The notes below the pieces were generated by a model that worked only from the letters and a program-made list of their open reading frames with translations, searched no databases and was not told the origin of the DNA. Both the position numbers and the translations under genes were made by a program. Of a stretch of 64,000 nt of DNA, positions 1 to 9,144 are shown piece by piece. The stretch is taken from NCBI RefSeq assembly GCF_001887595.1, contig NZ_CP017480.1:4244001-4308000 (forward strand), read 5' to 3'. The first letter of the stretch is position 1. The number at the start of each line of letters is the position of its first letter. Source of the stretch: Luteibacter rhizovicinus DSM 16549 (GTDB taxonomy: Bacteria; Pseudomonadota; Gammaproteobacteria; Xanthomonadales; Rhodanobacteraceae).

Positions 1-117
1 GATACCGACCTGCTCCGTGCCAGCCCGGGCGTGCCCAGGCATGCCGAGATCCTTGGGCTGTTCTACAACACGGACACCGGTGAGCTCACCGAGGTGATCC
101 GGAACAAGGGCGAGTAA
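1..117 (+). CDS. C-terminal end of a possible beta-carbonic anhydrase (partial)
   Basis: Only the last 38 codons are present; the reading frame is open from base 1 to a TAA at 115-117. The tail reads ...HAEILGLFYNTDTGELTEV..., which resembles the C-terminal strand of beta-class carbonic anhydrases (a G-x-x-Y-x-x-x-T-G-x-L-x-x-V pattern). Those are zinc enzymes interconverting CO2 and bicarbonate. None of the zinc ligands are inside the window, so the assignment is a guess from a short motif. The next gene starts 24 bases downstream on the same strand and could be co-transcribed. Confidence 0.4.
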   Translation, partial: DTDLLRASPGVPRHAEILGLFYNTDTGELTEVIRNKGE

Positions 118-141
118 CCCCAGAATGGCGAGGACCGCGAC

Positions 142-948
142 ATGACCACGCACGCCGACGCTTCCGCAAGCGAGCTCGGACGCATCCTGAAGGCGTGGCG
201 TGGCATGCGCGGCCTCAGCCAGCTCGAGCTTTCCCTCGAAACCGGCGTCTCGCAACGCCACCTCAGCTTCATCGAAAGTGGGCGCAGTGCACCGACGCGG
301 CAGATGCTGATGGTCGTGGCGGACGGCCTGGACATGCCGTTTCGTGAACGTAACCAGCTGCTGCTCGCCGCCGGCTACGCGCCGATCTACGCGGAGGAGT
401 CGTGGGATGCAGCCTCGTTCGCGATCGTCCGCCATGCACTGGAAGGCATGCTCGCCCACCACGAGCCCTTCCCCGCCCTGGTGATGGACCGTTACTGGAA
501 CGTCGTGATGGCCAACGAGGCGACCAGGCGCATGCTCGGTTCCTTCATCGACCTCGACCGCTGGGCGCGTCCGCGCAACATGCTTCGACTGATCTTCGAT
601 CCCGAGGGATTGCGGCCGTTTGTCGCGGACTGGGACGACATCTCCGCCGCCCTGCTGCAACGGGTGCGTCGCGAGTCGGTGGGTGGCGTGATCGACGACG
701 CCACGCGGGAACTCGTCACCTCCCTGCACGCGTACCCCGACATCGACGCCAGCACGATGGACGACCCGGCAGGCGACCTGCCGGTCATTCCGTTGACACT
801 TGCCGACGCCGACCATCGCCTGAGCTATTTTTCCCTGGTCACCACGGTCGGTACGCCGCGTAGCCCAGGCCCGCAGGAACTGCGCGTCGAATGCCTGGTG
901 CCGGTCGACGAGGCCACGAAGGCCTGGCACCGGCATCTCAGGGACTAG
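142..948 (+). CDS. XRE-family transcriptional regulator with MmyB-like ligand-binding domain
   Basis: 268 aa. Residues about 10-65 form a Cro/C1-type helix-turn-helix (GLSQLELSLETGVSQRHLS followed by IESGR). Residues about 85-262 match the MmyB-like ligand-binding domain, with the typical PFPALVMDRYWNVVMAN core and a closing RVECLVPVDEATK-like tail. Family members are soluble one-component regulators, often of neighbouring oxidoreductase genes; no such target is obvious here. The ATG at 142 is the first one compatible with the domain start. Its 3' end overlaps the convergent efflux gene by 11 bases (938-948). Confidence 0.85.
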   Translation: MTTHADASASELGRILKAWRGMRGLSQLELSLETGVSQRHLSFIESGRSAPTRQMLMVVADGLDMPFRERNQLLLAAGYAPIYAEESWDAASFAIVRHALEGMLAHHEPFPALVMDRYWNVVMANEATRRMLGSFIDLDRWARPRNMLRLIFDPEGLRPFVADWDDISAALLQRVRRESVGGVIDDATRELVTSLHAYPDIDASTMDDPAGDLPVIPLTLADADHRLSYFSLVTTVGTPRSPGPQELRVECLVPVDEATKAWHRHLRD

Positions 949-2386
949 CGACCGACGCGACACCGTTCTGCGGATCCCAGCCGCCACCCAGTGCCCGGAA
1001 CGCGGCTACCGCGGTACGCGCCGAGCCGGCCTGTGCCTGCACCTTCGCATCGCGGGTAGCCAGCAGGCGCGAGTTCGCATCCAGCACTTCGATCAGACTC
1101 ACCGCCCCGCCTTTGTATGCCGCCTCCGAGGCTATCTCGGCCTGCTGCAGCGAGACTTCGCCGCCCGCGAGGATAGTCGCCTCCTGCTGTCGCTTGTCCA
1201 GCGCAACGAGCGCGTCTTCGACGTCCTCCGACGCGCGCAACACGGATAGTCGGTACGTCGCCAGCGCCTCCGCATCCCGCGCCCTGGCCGCCTTGATTTC
1301 CGCATCGACGCGGCCGAAATCGAAGAGACGCCAGCGCAGGCCAAGCACCCCCTGCGCCTGGTTGGCCGGACCGGAGAACTGCTGGCCCGCCGTCGTCGTC
1401 GCCGTGCCGATCAGCGCCGAAAGAGAGAACTTCGGGTAGTACTCGGCGATCGCCTGGCCGATGCGCGCGTTCGACGCTGCCAGCTGCCGCTCGGCGGCGA
1501 TCAGGTCGGGGCGTCGACGCAGCAGGTCGGCCGGTCCGCCGGCGTCCGCAAGCGACGGCGCCTGCGGAATCGGTTCGATCGCGGCGAGTTCGACCTGGGA
1601 CTCACCGGGTTGCCGGGCAAGCATGACGTCGAGCGCGTTCATCGCACTGGCCAACGCCGACTCGAGCGCCGGTACCGTGGCTTCGACCTGCGACAGCGCG
1701 CCCTCGGCCTGGTGTAACTGAAGCGCGGGTGCGATGCCGGCCTCGAACTGCAGGCGAATGGTGTGGGTCAGCCGCGTCTGCGTGTCGACCTGCTCACGGG
1801 CCACGGCGAGTCGCTGCTGCAGTCCACGAATGGCGAGATAGTCGTCGGCCACCTGCGCCTGCACTTCGAGCGTGGCGGCGGCGTAGCCGGCTTGCGCGGC
1901 TTCAAGGTCGTCCACCGCGCCTTCGCGTCCACGCCGGAGGCCGCCGAAGAGGTCCAGCTCCCAGCCGGCCACGAGGTCTCCCTCGTAGGCGTTGCCGAAC
2001 CGATCAAAGCCCGGCTGCGAGGCGAGCACGCGCCCCAGCGGTGTCTCGGTCGACTGCTTCGCGCGCGCTGCGGAGGCGGCGACGGACCCCGAAGGCAGGA
2101 GCTCCGCCGTTGCCGCGCCGAGCCCGGCACGTGACAACTGGACCCGTGCCTTCGCCTGCTCGAGGCTGAGGTTCTGGCTCACGGCAACCGCGATGAGGCG
2201 CGAGAGGGTCGGATCCTGGAATGCGTCCCACCAGCGCTCGAGGCTGGCGACCGGCGCGGACGAAGCGGCCGGGGCCGTGGCATGGAAGGCGGCCGGCGCG
2301 TGGAGGTCGGGGCGGACATAGTCGGGACCGACCGCGCAGGCCGAAACGGCCAGGGTCGACGCCAGCGCGAACAGGAGGGGCTTCAT
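938..2386 (-). CDS. Outer membrane efflux lipoprotein, NodT/OprM family (RND system 1)
   Basis: 482 aa. The N terminus is a lipoprotein signal with a lipobox ending SAC (Cys17), followed by the AVGPDYVRP signature of NodT-type factors. Two repeated OEP domains follow (for example RRPDLIAAERQLAASNARIGQA). It should form the trimeric outer membrane channel of the RND pump encoded at 3161-7368. It is transcribed divergently from the tetR gene at 2470. The 83-base intergenic region carries the GTGACCA-N10-TGGTCAC palindrome that recurs before the adaptor gene, so all three pump parts are probably repressed together. Confidence 0.9.
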   Translation of the reverse strand: MKPLLFALASTLAVSACAVGPDYVRPDLHAPAAFHATAPAASSAPVASLERWWDAFQDPTLSRLIAVAVSQNLSLEQAKARVQLSRAGLGAATAELLPSGSVAASAARAKQSTETPLGRVLASQPGFDRFGNAYEGDLVAGWELDLFGGLRRGREGAVDDLEAAQAGYAAATLEVQAQVADDYLAIRGLQQRLAVAREQVDTQTRLTHTIRLQFEAGIAPALQLHQAEGALSQVEATVPALESALASAMNALDVMLARQPGESQVELAAIEPIPQAPSLADAGGPADLLRRRPDLIAAERQLAASNARIGQAIAEYYPKFSLSALIGTATTTAGQQFSGPANQAQGVLGLRWRLFDFGRVDAEIKAARARDAEALATYRLSVLRASEDVEDALVALDKRQQEATILAGGEVSLQQAEIASEAAYKGGAVSLIEVLDANSRLLATRDAKVQAQAGSARTAVAAFRALGGGWDPQNGVASVASP

Positions 2387-2407
2387 GAGTGAATCCTTAG
2401 AAACTGA

Positions 2408-2431
2408 GTGACCAGATTACGATATGGTCAC
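2408..2431. promoter_or_regulatory. Probable TetR operator, copy 1
   Basis: A perfect 7-base inverted repeat, GTGACCA-N10-TGGTCAC, lies between the divergent outer membrane factor (start 2386) and tetR (start 2470). The same arms and spacing recur at 3097-3120. The position fits a repressor site covering both divergent promoters. That TetR binds it is inferred. Confidence 0.8.
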
Positions 2432-2469
2432 TGGTTGTCAAGTAAAAGCCGCTCCTGTATACGGATGGG

Positions 2470-3075
2470 ATGATCCAGACATCCCCTACCGCCGACGACC
2501 AGACCCCGACCATCAGGGACCAGATCGTCGAGGCCGCCGACGCTCATTTCAGCCGCTACGGCTATGCCAAGACCACGATGGCCGATCTCGCGCGCGCCAT
2601 CGGCTTCTCCAAGGCGTACCTCTACAAATTCTTCGACTCCAAGCAGGCCATCGGCGAGGCGATCTGTACGCGCTGCCTGGCGCCGCAGTTCGCCACGATC
2701 GCGGCCGCTGTCGAGGCAGCCCCGACGCCTCACGAGAAGGTCCGCGCGCTGTTCCGCACATCGGTAAAGCAGTGCCTGGAACAGTTCTTCAACGACCGGC
2801 AGCTCTACGACATCGTGGCCTTCTCCCGTTCGGAGAACTGGGCGAGCTCGACGAAGTACGTCACCGATCTGAATGCCCTGCTGGAAAGCATCATTCGCCT
2901 GGGTCGTGCCAACGGCGACTTCGAGCGGAAAACGCCGCTGGACGAAGTGTGCCGGGGCATCTGGATCGCCGTCCTGCCGTTCTCCGATCCCGTGCTCCTG
3001 CAGCACAACCTGGACATCGTCGAAGACGGCCTGCCTGCGGTCATCGGACTGATCCTGCGCAGTCTCTCGACCTGA
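2470..3075 (+). CDS. TetR/AcrR-family repressor of RND system 1
   Basis: 201 aa. Residues about 15-62 are a TetR N-terminal helix-turn-helix (HFSRYGYAKTTMADLARAIG, then KAYLYKFFDSKQAI), followed by an all-helical ligand-binding region. It lies between a divergent outer membrane factor and the downstream adaptor/permease pair. Identical inverted repeats flank it on both sides (2408-2431 and 3097-3120), the usual layout of an autoregulated efflux repressor. The inducer cannot be told from the sequence. Confidence 0.9.
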   Translation: MIQTSPTADDQTPTIRDQIVEAADAHFSRYGYAKTTMADLARAIGFSKAYLYKFFDSKQAIGEAICTRCLAPQFATIAAAVEAAPTPHEKVRALFRTSVKQCLEQFFNDRQLYDIVAFSRSENWASSTKYVTDLNALLESIIRLGRANGDFERKTPLDEVCRGIWIAVLPFSDPVLLQHNLDIVEDGLPAVIGLILRSLST

Positions 3076-3096
3076 CCCCGCGAAAAAATATTTGCT

Positions 3097-3120
3097 GTGA
3101 CCAGTTGACAATCTGGTCAC
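3097..3120. promoter_or_regulatory. Probable TetR operator, copy 2
   Basis: GTGACCA-N10-TGGTCAC, the same 7-base arms and 10-base spacing as 2408-2431, lies 41 bases upstream of the adaptor start at 3161. It contains TTGACA within its spacer (3106-3111), which could be a -35 element, so bound repressor would occlude RNA polymerase. Confidence 0.8.
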
Positions 3121-3160
3121 AAGACACAAAAGTGTCGCTTTCCCTTCTCGGAAAGCCGTC

Positions 3161-4261
3161 ATGCACGCCCGTCACCGCGTTTCCCTTCCTGTCCCCCTAT
3201 TGATCGGGGCCGTTCTGTTGGCCGGCGCCTTGAGCGGCTGCTCGCGGACCGAAGCCGATCCCCGCCTCGCCCCTCCCCTGGTTCGCACGGCCACGCTGGA
3301 CACCAGCAAGGTCGGGGAATCCAGCTACTCCGGCATCGTCGCCGCGCGGGTGCAGAGCAATCTCGGCTTCCGCGTTCCCGGCAAGGTCATCGAGCGCCTG
3401 GTCGACGCCGGCCAGACCGTGAAGAAGGGCCAACCGCTGATGCGGATGGACCGCACCGACCTCGCGTTGGCCGACACAGCCTCCGTGGGCCAGGTGGAAG
3501 CCGCACGCGCACAGGCGCTGCAGACCGCCGCGGATGAGAAGCGCTTGCGCGGCCTCGTCGACGCAGGCGCCGTGTCCGCCTCGGCTTACGATCAGGCCAA
3601 GGCCGCCGCCGATGCCGCCGCCGCGCGCCTTCGCGCCGCCCAGGCGCAGGCTTCGGTGTCCTCCAACGAAGCCGGCTATTCCGTCTTGCTCGCCGACGCC
3701 GATGGCACGGTGATGGAAACGCTCGCCGAGCCGGGCCAGGTCGTCGCCGCTGGCCAGATGGTCGTCCGCCTTGCGCATGCCGGGCCGCGCGAAGCCCTCG
3801 TGGATCTTCCCGAAACGCTGCGTCCGGCGATCGGCTCGGTGGCGCGCGCCACGCTCTACGGCGGCAACGGTGAGGCCGGCAGCGCGCGTCTTCGCGTGTT
3901 GTCCGATGCCGCCGACCCAGCGACACGCACGTTCGAAGCGCGCTACGTGCTCGAAGGCGCCGCCGCCGACGCACCGCTCGGCTCGACCGTCGTCGTTCAC
4001 CTGCCGAACGCCTCGCGCGCCGCCGCGTTGATTCCGATCTCGGCCGTCTTCGATCGCGGCACGGGCCCCGGCGTGTGGATGCTTCCCGCCAAGGCGCAGT
4101 CGGTGACGTGGCGCCCGGTGACCCTCGGCGCCGTCGGCGAGGAAACGGTCACGGTGACCGGCGGGCTGCAGCCGGGCGAACGCTTCATCGCACTCGGCGC
4201 CCACCAGTTGCACGAGGGCGAACCCGTCCGCACCAGCCCGACGGCGAGCGCGCAGCCATGA
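3161..4261 (+). CDS. RND efflux periplasmic adaptor (membrane fusion protein), system 1
   Basis: 366 aa lipoprotein: a signal peptide with lipobox LSGC is followed by an HlyD/AcrA-type fold. A beta-barrel and lipoyl part (GFRVPGKVIERLVDAGQTVK) surrounds an Ala/Gln-rich coiled-coil hairpin at about residues 105-165. The protein bridges the permease encoded next and the outer membrane channel encoded at 938-2386. Its TGA overlaps the permease ATG (ATGA at 4258-4261), implying translational coupling. Expression is probably set by the palindrome at 3097-3120. Confidence 0.9.
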   Translation: MHARHRVSLPVPLLIGAVLLAGALSGCSRTEADPRLAPPLVRTATLDTSKVGESSYSGIVAARVQSNLGFRVPGKVIERLVDAGQTVKKGQPLMRMDRTDLALADTASVGQVEAARAQALQTAADEKRLRGLVDAGAVSASAYDQAKAAADAAAARLRAAQAQASVSSNEAGYSVLLADADGTVMETLAEPGQVVAAGQMVVRLAHAGPREALVDLPETLRPAIGSVARATLYGGNGEAGSARLRVLSDAADPATRTFEARYVLEGAAADAPLGSTVVVHLPNASRAAALIPISAVFDRGTGPGVWMLPAKAQSVTWRPVTLGAVGEETVTVTGGLQPGERFIALGAHQLHEGEPVRTSPTASAQP

Positions 4262-7200
4262 GCGCCGGATTCAATCTCTCGGCGCTGGCCGTCCGCGAAC
4301 GCGCGGTCACGCTCTTCCTCGTCATTGCCATCTCGGTCGCCGGTCTGTTTGCCTTCGTCCACCTCGGTCGTGCCGAAGATCCCAACTTCACGATCAAGGT
4401 CCTGACCATCGTGACCGCGTGGCCCGGTGCCACCGCGCAGGAAATGCAGGACCAGGTCGCCGAGCCGCTCGAGAAGCGTTTGCAGGAACTGCGCTGGTAC
4501 GACCGCAGCGAAACCTTCACTCGCCCGGGCCTGGCGTTCACCACCCTGACCTTGCGCGACGACACCCCACCCGCCGACGTGGAAGGGGAGTTCTACCAGG
4601 CGCGCAAGAAGGTCGGCGACGAAGCGGCGAAACTTCCGCCCGGCGTGATCGGCCCGCTCGTCAACGACGAGTACGCCGACGTGACCTTCGCCCTCTATGC
4701 CCTCAAGGCGCGTGGCGAGCCGCAACGCATGCTGGTTCGTGAAGCGGAGAGCCTGCGCCAGGATCTCTTGCACGTCGCAGGCGTGAAGAAGGTCAACATC
4801 ATCGGCGAGCGACCGGAAAAGATCTTCGTCGAGTTTTCCCATGAGCGCCTGGCCACGCTCGGCGTCACGCCCTCGGCGATCTTCGACGCCCTCAACAAGC
4901 AGAACGTGCTGACCTCGGCCGGTTCCATCGACACGGCAGGGCCGCAGATCCAGATTCGCCTCGACGGCGCCTTCGACGACGTCAAGGCCATCGAGGACAC
5001 ACCGGTGATCACCGCCGGCAAGACCATCCGCCTGTCCGACATCGCCACGGTACGCCGCGGCTACGAAGATCCTTCCACCTTCCTCATCCGCAACGACGGC
5101 GAGCCGACGCTTGTTCTCGGCGTGGTGATGAAGGAACGCTACAACGGCCTCGAACTCGGCAAGGCGCTCGAGAGCAAGGCGACGGAAATCTCCGCGAACC
5201 TGCCGCTCGGCCTGAGTTTCACCAAGATCACCGATCAGGCCGTCAACATCGCCGAGGCCTACGACGAGTTCATGCTCAAGTTCTTCGTCGCGCTCGCCGT
5301 GGTCATCGCCGTGAGCCTGGTCAGTCTCGGCTTCCGTGTCGGCCTGGTGGTCGCTGCCGCCGTGCCGCTGACCCTCGCCGGCGTGTTCGTCATCATGCTG
5401 GTGACCGGCCGCGATTTCGATCGCATCACCCTGGGTGCCTTGATCCTTTCGCTGGGCCTGCTGGTCGACGATGCGATCATCGTCATCGAGACCATCGTGG
5501 TGAAGATGGAGGAAGGCCACGATCGGGTCGCCGCGGCAACCTACTCATGGAGCCATACGGCGGCCCCGATGCTGGCCGGCACCCTGGTGACGGCGATCGG
5601 CCTCATGCCGGTGGGCTTTGCGCACTCGTCGGCCGGTGAGTATGCCGGCAACATCTTCTGGGTCGTGATGTTTTCCCTGCTGACCTCCTGGCTGGTCGCG
5701 GTGATCTTTACGCCCTACCTCGGCGTCAAGCTCTTGCCGAAGATCCCGGTGATCGAGGGCGGGCATGCCGCGATCTACGGCACGCCGCGCTACCGCGCCT
5801 TCCGTCGGCTCATCGCCGCGATGGTGCGCCACAAGGTCCTGGTGATCGCGTCGGTGGTCGGCTTGTTCGTCGTCGCTATTTTCGGCATGGGCTTCGTCAA
5901 GCAACAGTTCTTCCCGATCTCCGATCGCCCCGAAGTGCTCGTCGAGGTGCAGATGCCCGAGGGCACGTCCATCGATTCCACGTCGAAGGCGGCGAAGAAA
6001 GTCGAAGACTGGGCGCGCAAGCAACCCGAATCGCAGATCGTGACCTCGTATGTCGGCCAGGGCGCACCGCGCTTCTTCCTCGCCATGGCGCCGGAACTGC
6101 CCGATCCCTCGTTCGCGAAGATCGTCGTGCTTACGAAGAACGAGAAGACACGCGATGCGCTCAAGCTGCGCCTGCGCCAGGCGGTGCAGGATGGCCTCGC
6201 GCCCGAAGCACGCGTCCGTGCGACGCAGATCGTCTTCGGGCCGTATTCGCCCTTCCCGGTCGCGTTTCGTGTTTCCGGGCCCGAGGAATCGAAGGTTCGT
6301 GACATCGCGCAGAACGTGCAACAGGTGATGCAGGCGAACCCGGGCATGCGAACGGTCAATACCGACTGGATGGAGCGGGTGCCTGCCGTGCACTTCGTGC
6401 TGGACCAGGATCGTCTCCAGGCGATCGGCCTCACCTCGCATGATGCCGCGACCCAGCTGCAATTCCTGCTCACCGGCGTGACGGTGACGCGTGTGCGTGA
6501 AGACATTCGTTCGGTGGACGTCGTCGCGCGTAGCAACGGCCCGACACGCCTCGATCCGACGCGGCTTGGCGCATTCTCGCTGGTCGGTTCGGAAGGACGT
6601 CGTGTCCCGCTGGACCAGCTCGGCCATGCTGAAGTCCGGATGGAAGATCCGATCCTGCGCCGGCGCGACCGGATGACCACCATCACCGTTCGCGGCGATA
6701 TCGGCGAGCAGTTCCAGCCACCCGATGTTTCCATGGACCTGATCGGCAAGCTCAAGCCCGTCATGGACAAGCTTCCCCCCGGCTATGCCATCGTGCCGGC
6801 CGGCGCGCTGGAAGAAGCAGGCAAGGCCAACAAGGCGCTGGCGGCGGTGTTCCCGGTCATGCTCCTGCTGATGATGATCGTGATCATCTTCGAGGTGCGC
6901 TCCCTCGCCGGCATGGGGATGGTCCTGGCCACCGCGCCGCTGGCCCTGGTCGGCGTGGTCCCGACGCTGATCGCCTTCCACCAGCCGTTCGGCTTCAACG
7001 CCATCCTCGGTCTGATCGGCCTGGCCGGCATCATCATGCGCAACACGCTCATCCTCATCGGTCAGATCCGAACCAATGAGCGGCAAGGTCTCGATGCGTA
7101 CCACGCCGTGGTCGAGGCGACCGTGCAGCGTTCGCGACCGGTCATCCTCACCGCGCTTGCCGCCGTGCTGGCCTTCATCCCCCTGACCTTCTCGGTGTTC

Positions 7201-7368
7201 TGGGGCTCGCTGGCCTTCACCCTCATCGGCGGCACGATCGGCGGCACCATCCTGACCCTGCTGTTCCTGCCCGCGCTGTACGCACTCTGCTTCCGCATCC
7301 GTCCGGACAAGGACGTCGATCCGGGCGCCGTGCCGCACATCAGCCACACCCCGGTGGAAGCTATCTGA
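4258..7368 (+). CDS. RND efflux permease (AcrB/HAE1-type), system 1
   Basis: 1036 aa, normal length for the family. It has an N-terminal transmembrane helix, a large periplasmic loop, a central block of helices including GLLVDDAIIVIETI (the TM4 Asp pair used for proton relay), a second periplasmic loop and a C-terminal helix block. The reading frame is open much further upstream, but the ATG at 4258 overlaps the adaptor stop and begins directly at the cytoplasmic end of TM1. It exports unknown small molecules by proton antiport. Confidence 0.92.
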   Translation: MSAGFNLSALAVRERAVTLFLVIAISVAGLFAFVHLGRAEDPNFTIKVLTIVTAWPGATAQEMQDQVAEPLEKRLQELRWYDRSETFTRPGLAFTTLTLRDDTPPADVEGEFYQARKKVGDEAAKLPPGVIGPLVNDEYADVTFALYALKARGEPQRMLVREAESLRQDLLHVAGVKKVNIIGERPEKIFVEFSHERLATLGVTPSAIFDALNKQNVLTSAGSIDTAGPQIQIRLDGAFDDVKAIEDTPVITAGKTIRLSDIATVRRGYEDPSTFLIRNDGEPTLVLGVVMKERYNGLELGKALESKATEISANLPLGLSFTKITDQAVNIAEAYDEFMLKFFVALAVVIAVSLVSLGFRVGLVVAAAVPLTLAGVFVIMLVTGRDFDRITLGALILSLGLLVDDAIIVIETIVVKMEEGHDRVAAATYSWSHTAAPMLAGTLVTAIGLMPVGFAHSSAGEYAGNIFWVVMFSLLTSWLVAVIFTPYLGVKLLPKIPVIEGGHAAIYGTPRYRAFRRLIAAMVRHKVLVIASVVGLFVVAIFGMGFVKQQFFPISDRPEVLVEVQMPEGTSIDSTSKAAKKVEDWARKQPESQIVTSYVGQGAPRFFLAMAPELPDPSFAKIVVLTKNEKTRDALKLRLRQAVQDGLAPEARVRATQIVFGPYSPFPVAFRVSGPEESKVRDIAQNVQQVMQANPGMRTVNTDWMERVPAVHFVLDQDRLQAIGLTSHDAATQLQFLLTGVTVTRVREDIRSVDVVARSNGPTRLDPTRLGAFSLVGSEGRRVPLDQLGHAEVRMEDPILRRRDRMTTITVRGDIGEQFQPPDVSMDLIGKLKPVMDKLPPGYAIVPAGALEEAGKANKALAAVFPVMLLLMMIVIIFEVRSLAGMGMVLATAPLALVGVVPTLIAFHQPFGFNAILGLIGLAGIIMRNTLILIGQIRTNERQGLDAYHAVVEATVQRSRPVILTALAAVLAFIPLTFSVFWGSLAFTLIGGTIGGTILTLLFLPALYALCFRIRPDKDVDPGAVPHISHTPVEAI

Positions 7369-7408
7369 TGATTGGCACGAATAGACGTTAAACAGTCATT
7401 TTTGCCAT

Positions 7409-7450
7409 CCGGTGAGTCGGTACCCTGGTTACCCGTACCGACTCATCCGG
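7409..7450. repeat. Strong hairpin between RND permease and HD-domain gene
   Basis: GAGTCGGTAC (7414-7423) pairs perfectly with GTACCGACTC (7435-7444), with outer CCGG/CCGG pairs at 7409-7412 and 7447-7450. The last arm runs into GGAG (7449-7452), the likely ribosome binding site of the GTG start at 7461. It could act as a terminator for the pump operon or as a leader that masks the ribosome site. No T-run follows. Confidence 0.65.
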
Positions 7451-7460
7451 AGCCTCCCCC

Positions 7461-8108
7461 GTGAACGCACCCGTATCCATCGGCGGTATCAGCGCGCCCG
7501 ATTCCGCTTTCACGCGCAAAGCCGCCGCCCTTGTCGAGCAGGTCCATAACAGGGACATGGTCAATCACGTCCACCGCTCGTGGTGGTTCGCCGATTTCCT
7601 TGGCCGCAAGCGAGGCCTGAAGTACGACCGCGAGGTGGTTTACCTCGCGGCGATCATGCACGACCTCGGCCTGAGCCAGGCACACATGGCCGACAAGCGA
7701 TTCGAGGTCGACGGTGCCGATGCGGCGCGCGACCTGCTGCGCAAAGATCGATTTCCCGAAGCGAAGGCGCAGGCCGTGTGGGACGCGATCGCATTTCACT
7801 CGAGCATCGGCATCGCCGAGTACAAGGAGCCCGAAATCGCGCTCGTGCACTTGGGCTCGCACCTGGATGTCCTGGGCTTTTACTACGACGAAGTCACGCC
7901 CCAGCTCATCGATGACACCCTCGCGCTCTATCCGCGCGTCGGCTTTCCCGCAGCCTTCCAGGCCGCTCTTGCCGAGGTGGTCCGGAAGAAACCGATCCTC
8001 GCGGCGGGTACCGGCCTGGTCGATATCGGCCACCGCCATGTTCCCGGCTTCGCGCTACCCAACGGCTGCGATCTGCTCGACAACACGGTTTTCGAGCACC
8101 GTCACTGA
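7461..8108 (+). CDS. HD-domain phosphohydrolase-like protein
   Basis: 215 aa. Metal-binding HD signature residues are visible: His at about residue 36 (NHVHRSWWFADFLG), the doublet in AAIMHDLGLSQAH, and a later Asp in GSHLDVLGF. This matches small HD proteins related to cyanamide hydratase, which hydrolyse diverse substrates, so the true substrate is unknown. The start is GTG at 7461, preceded by GGAG 8 bases upstream at the edge of a strong hairpin. It stands alone between the pump operon and a GlxA-type regulator. Confidence 0.75.
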   Translation: MNAPVSIGGISAPDSAFTRKAAALVEQVHNRDMVNHVHRSWWFADFLGRKRGLKYDREVVYLAAIMHDLGLSQAHMADKRFEVDGADAARDLLRKDRFPEAKAQAVWDAIAFHSSIGIAEYKEPEIALVHLGSHLDVLGFYYDEVTPQLIDDTLALYPRVGFPAAFQAALAEVVRKKPILAAGTGLVDIGHRHVPGFALPNGCDLLDNTVFEHRH

Positions 8109-8135
8109 CCCGGTGCAGGCATTACTATCCTGACC

Positions 8136-9143
8136 ATGAAGAAGCGGACCACCGAGGCGAAACCGCTCGCTCGCACGACACGACGGCGCGTGGTCATCCT
8201 CGCCCTTCCGCCGGTCGACGCGCTCGATGTGGTCGGCCCGGCGGAGGTATTCGCCTATGCGAACCAGCTTCATGATGGGCCGGCCCCCTACCTGCTGGAA
8301 CTGGTGGCTCCCGGGCCGGACGTGCACCTCGCCACCGAGGCAGGTTTCGGCCTGACGGCCCGTCACACGCTCAAGGATGAAACGCGCGGTGGCCGACCGA
8401 TCGATACGTTGATCGTCGCCACGGGATTCGGCGCCATCGATCGCCTCGACCCGGTGGCCATCGACTGGATCCGTCGGCGTGCTCCCGGCATCCGACGCGT
8501 CTGCTCGATCTGTGTCGGTGCCTTCGCCCTGGCCGAGGCAGGCCTCCTCGACCGACGGCGCGCCACAACCCACTGGCGACTGGCGGATCAGCTCGCGGAA
8601 CGTTTCTCCCACGTGGACGTCGATCCCACACCTATCTGGGTGAAGGACGGCAACGTGTACACCTCCGCCGGTATCTCCTCGGGTATCGATCTGGCATTGG
8701 CGCTGGTGGGTGAGGACCTGGGCGATACCGTCGCACTGAACATCGCCAGGAACCTCGTCCTCTTCCTGCGCCGCCCGGGAGGCCAGGCACAGTTCAGTGT
8801 CGCCCTGCGCAACCAGGCGATGAGTTCGGAGCTGAGCAACTTGTGCGTTTGGATCGGCGAGCACCTCGACCACGATCTCACCGTGGAACGCCTCGCCGAC
8901 CGGCAGGCCACGAGTGTGCGCACCCTGATCCGACTCTTCCAGCGCGAGCTGAAGACCACGCCCGCGAAGTACGTCGAAGAAGTGCGTCTCGAAGCGATCG
9001 GCCGCGCGCTGGAACGTGGCGGGTTAGCCATTGACGACATCGCCAGGCGCCACGGTTACCACAGCGTCGACGTTCTGAGGAAAGCCTTCATCCGCCGCTT
9101 CGGTGTCAGCCCGAAGGACTACGCGCTGCGCTTTTCGGCCTGA
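8136..9143 (+). CDS. GlxA-family transcriptional regulator (DJ-1/PfpI + AraC domains)
   Basis: 335 aa. An N-terminal DJ-1/PfpI-like domain (about residues 12-185) has the nucleophile-elbow cysteine in RRVCSICVGAFALAEAGLL. A C-terminal AraC DNA-binding domain (about 230-332) has two helix-turn-helices and ends RRFGVSPKDYALRF. In this family the DJ-1 part senses metabolites rather than acting as an enzyme. It lies 28 bases after the HD-domain gene and faces a second GlxA-type gene tail to tail. Confidence 0.88.
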   Translation: MKKRTTEAKPLARTTRRRVVILALPPVDALDVVGPAEVFAYANQLHDGPAPYLLELVAPGPDVHLATEAGFGLTARHTLKDETRGGRPIDTLIVATGFGAIDRLDPVAIDWIRRRAPGIRRVCSICVGAFALAEAGLLDRRRATTHWRLADQLAERFSHVDVDPTPIWVKDGNVYTSAGISSGIDLALALVGEDLGDTVALNIARNLVLFLRRPGGQAQFSVALRNQAMSSELSNLCVWIGEHLDHDLTVERLADRQATSVRTLIRLFQRELKTTPAKYVEEVRLEAIGRALERGGLAIDDIARRHGYHSVDVLRKAFIRRFGVSPKDYALRFSA

Positions 9144-9144
9144 C

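Noticed and set aside
4075..4257. N-terminal extension of the RND permease frame
   Set aside because: It overlaps the adaptor gene, encodes Arg/Gly-rich non-membrane sequence, and the ATG at 4258 forms a normal ATGA junction right before TM1.
3997..5520. Long minus-strand open frame opposite the RND genes
   Set aside because: His/Asp/Glu/Gly-rich translation with no motif, a typical antisense shadow of GC-rich coding sequence. The same applies to the long frames opposite 5545-7347, 23061-24848, 25263-27524, 44900-46783, 46149-49382 and 59956-62760.
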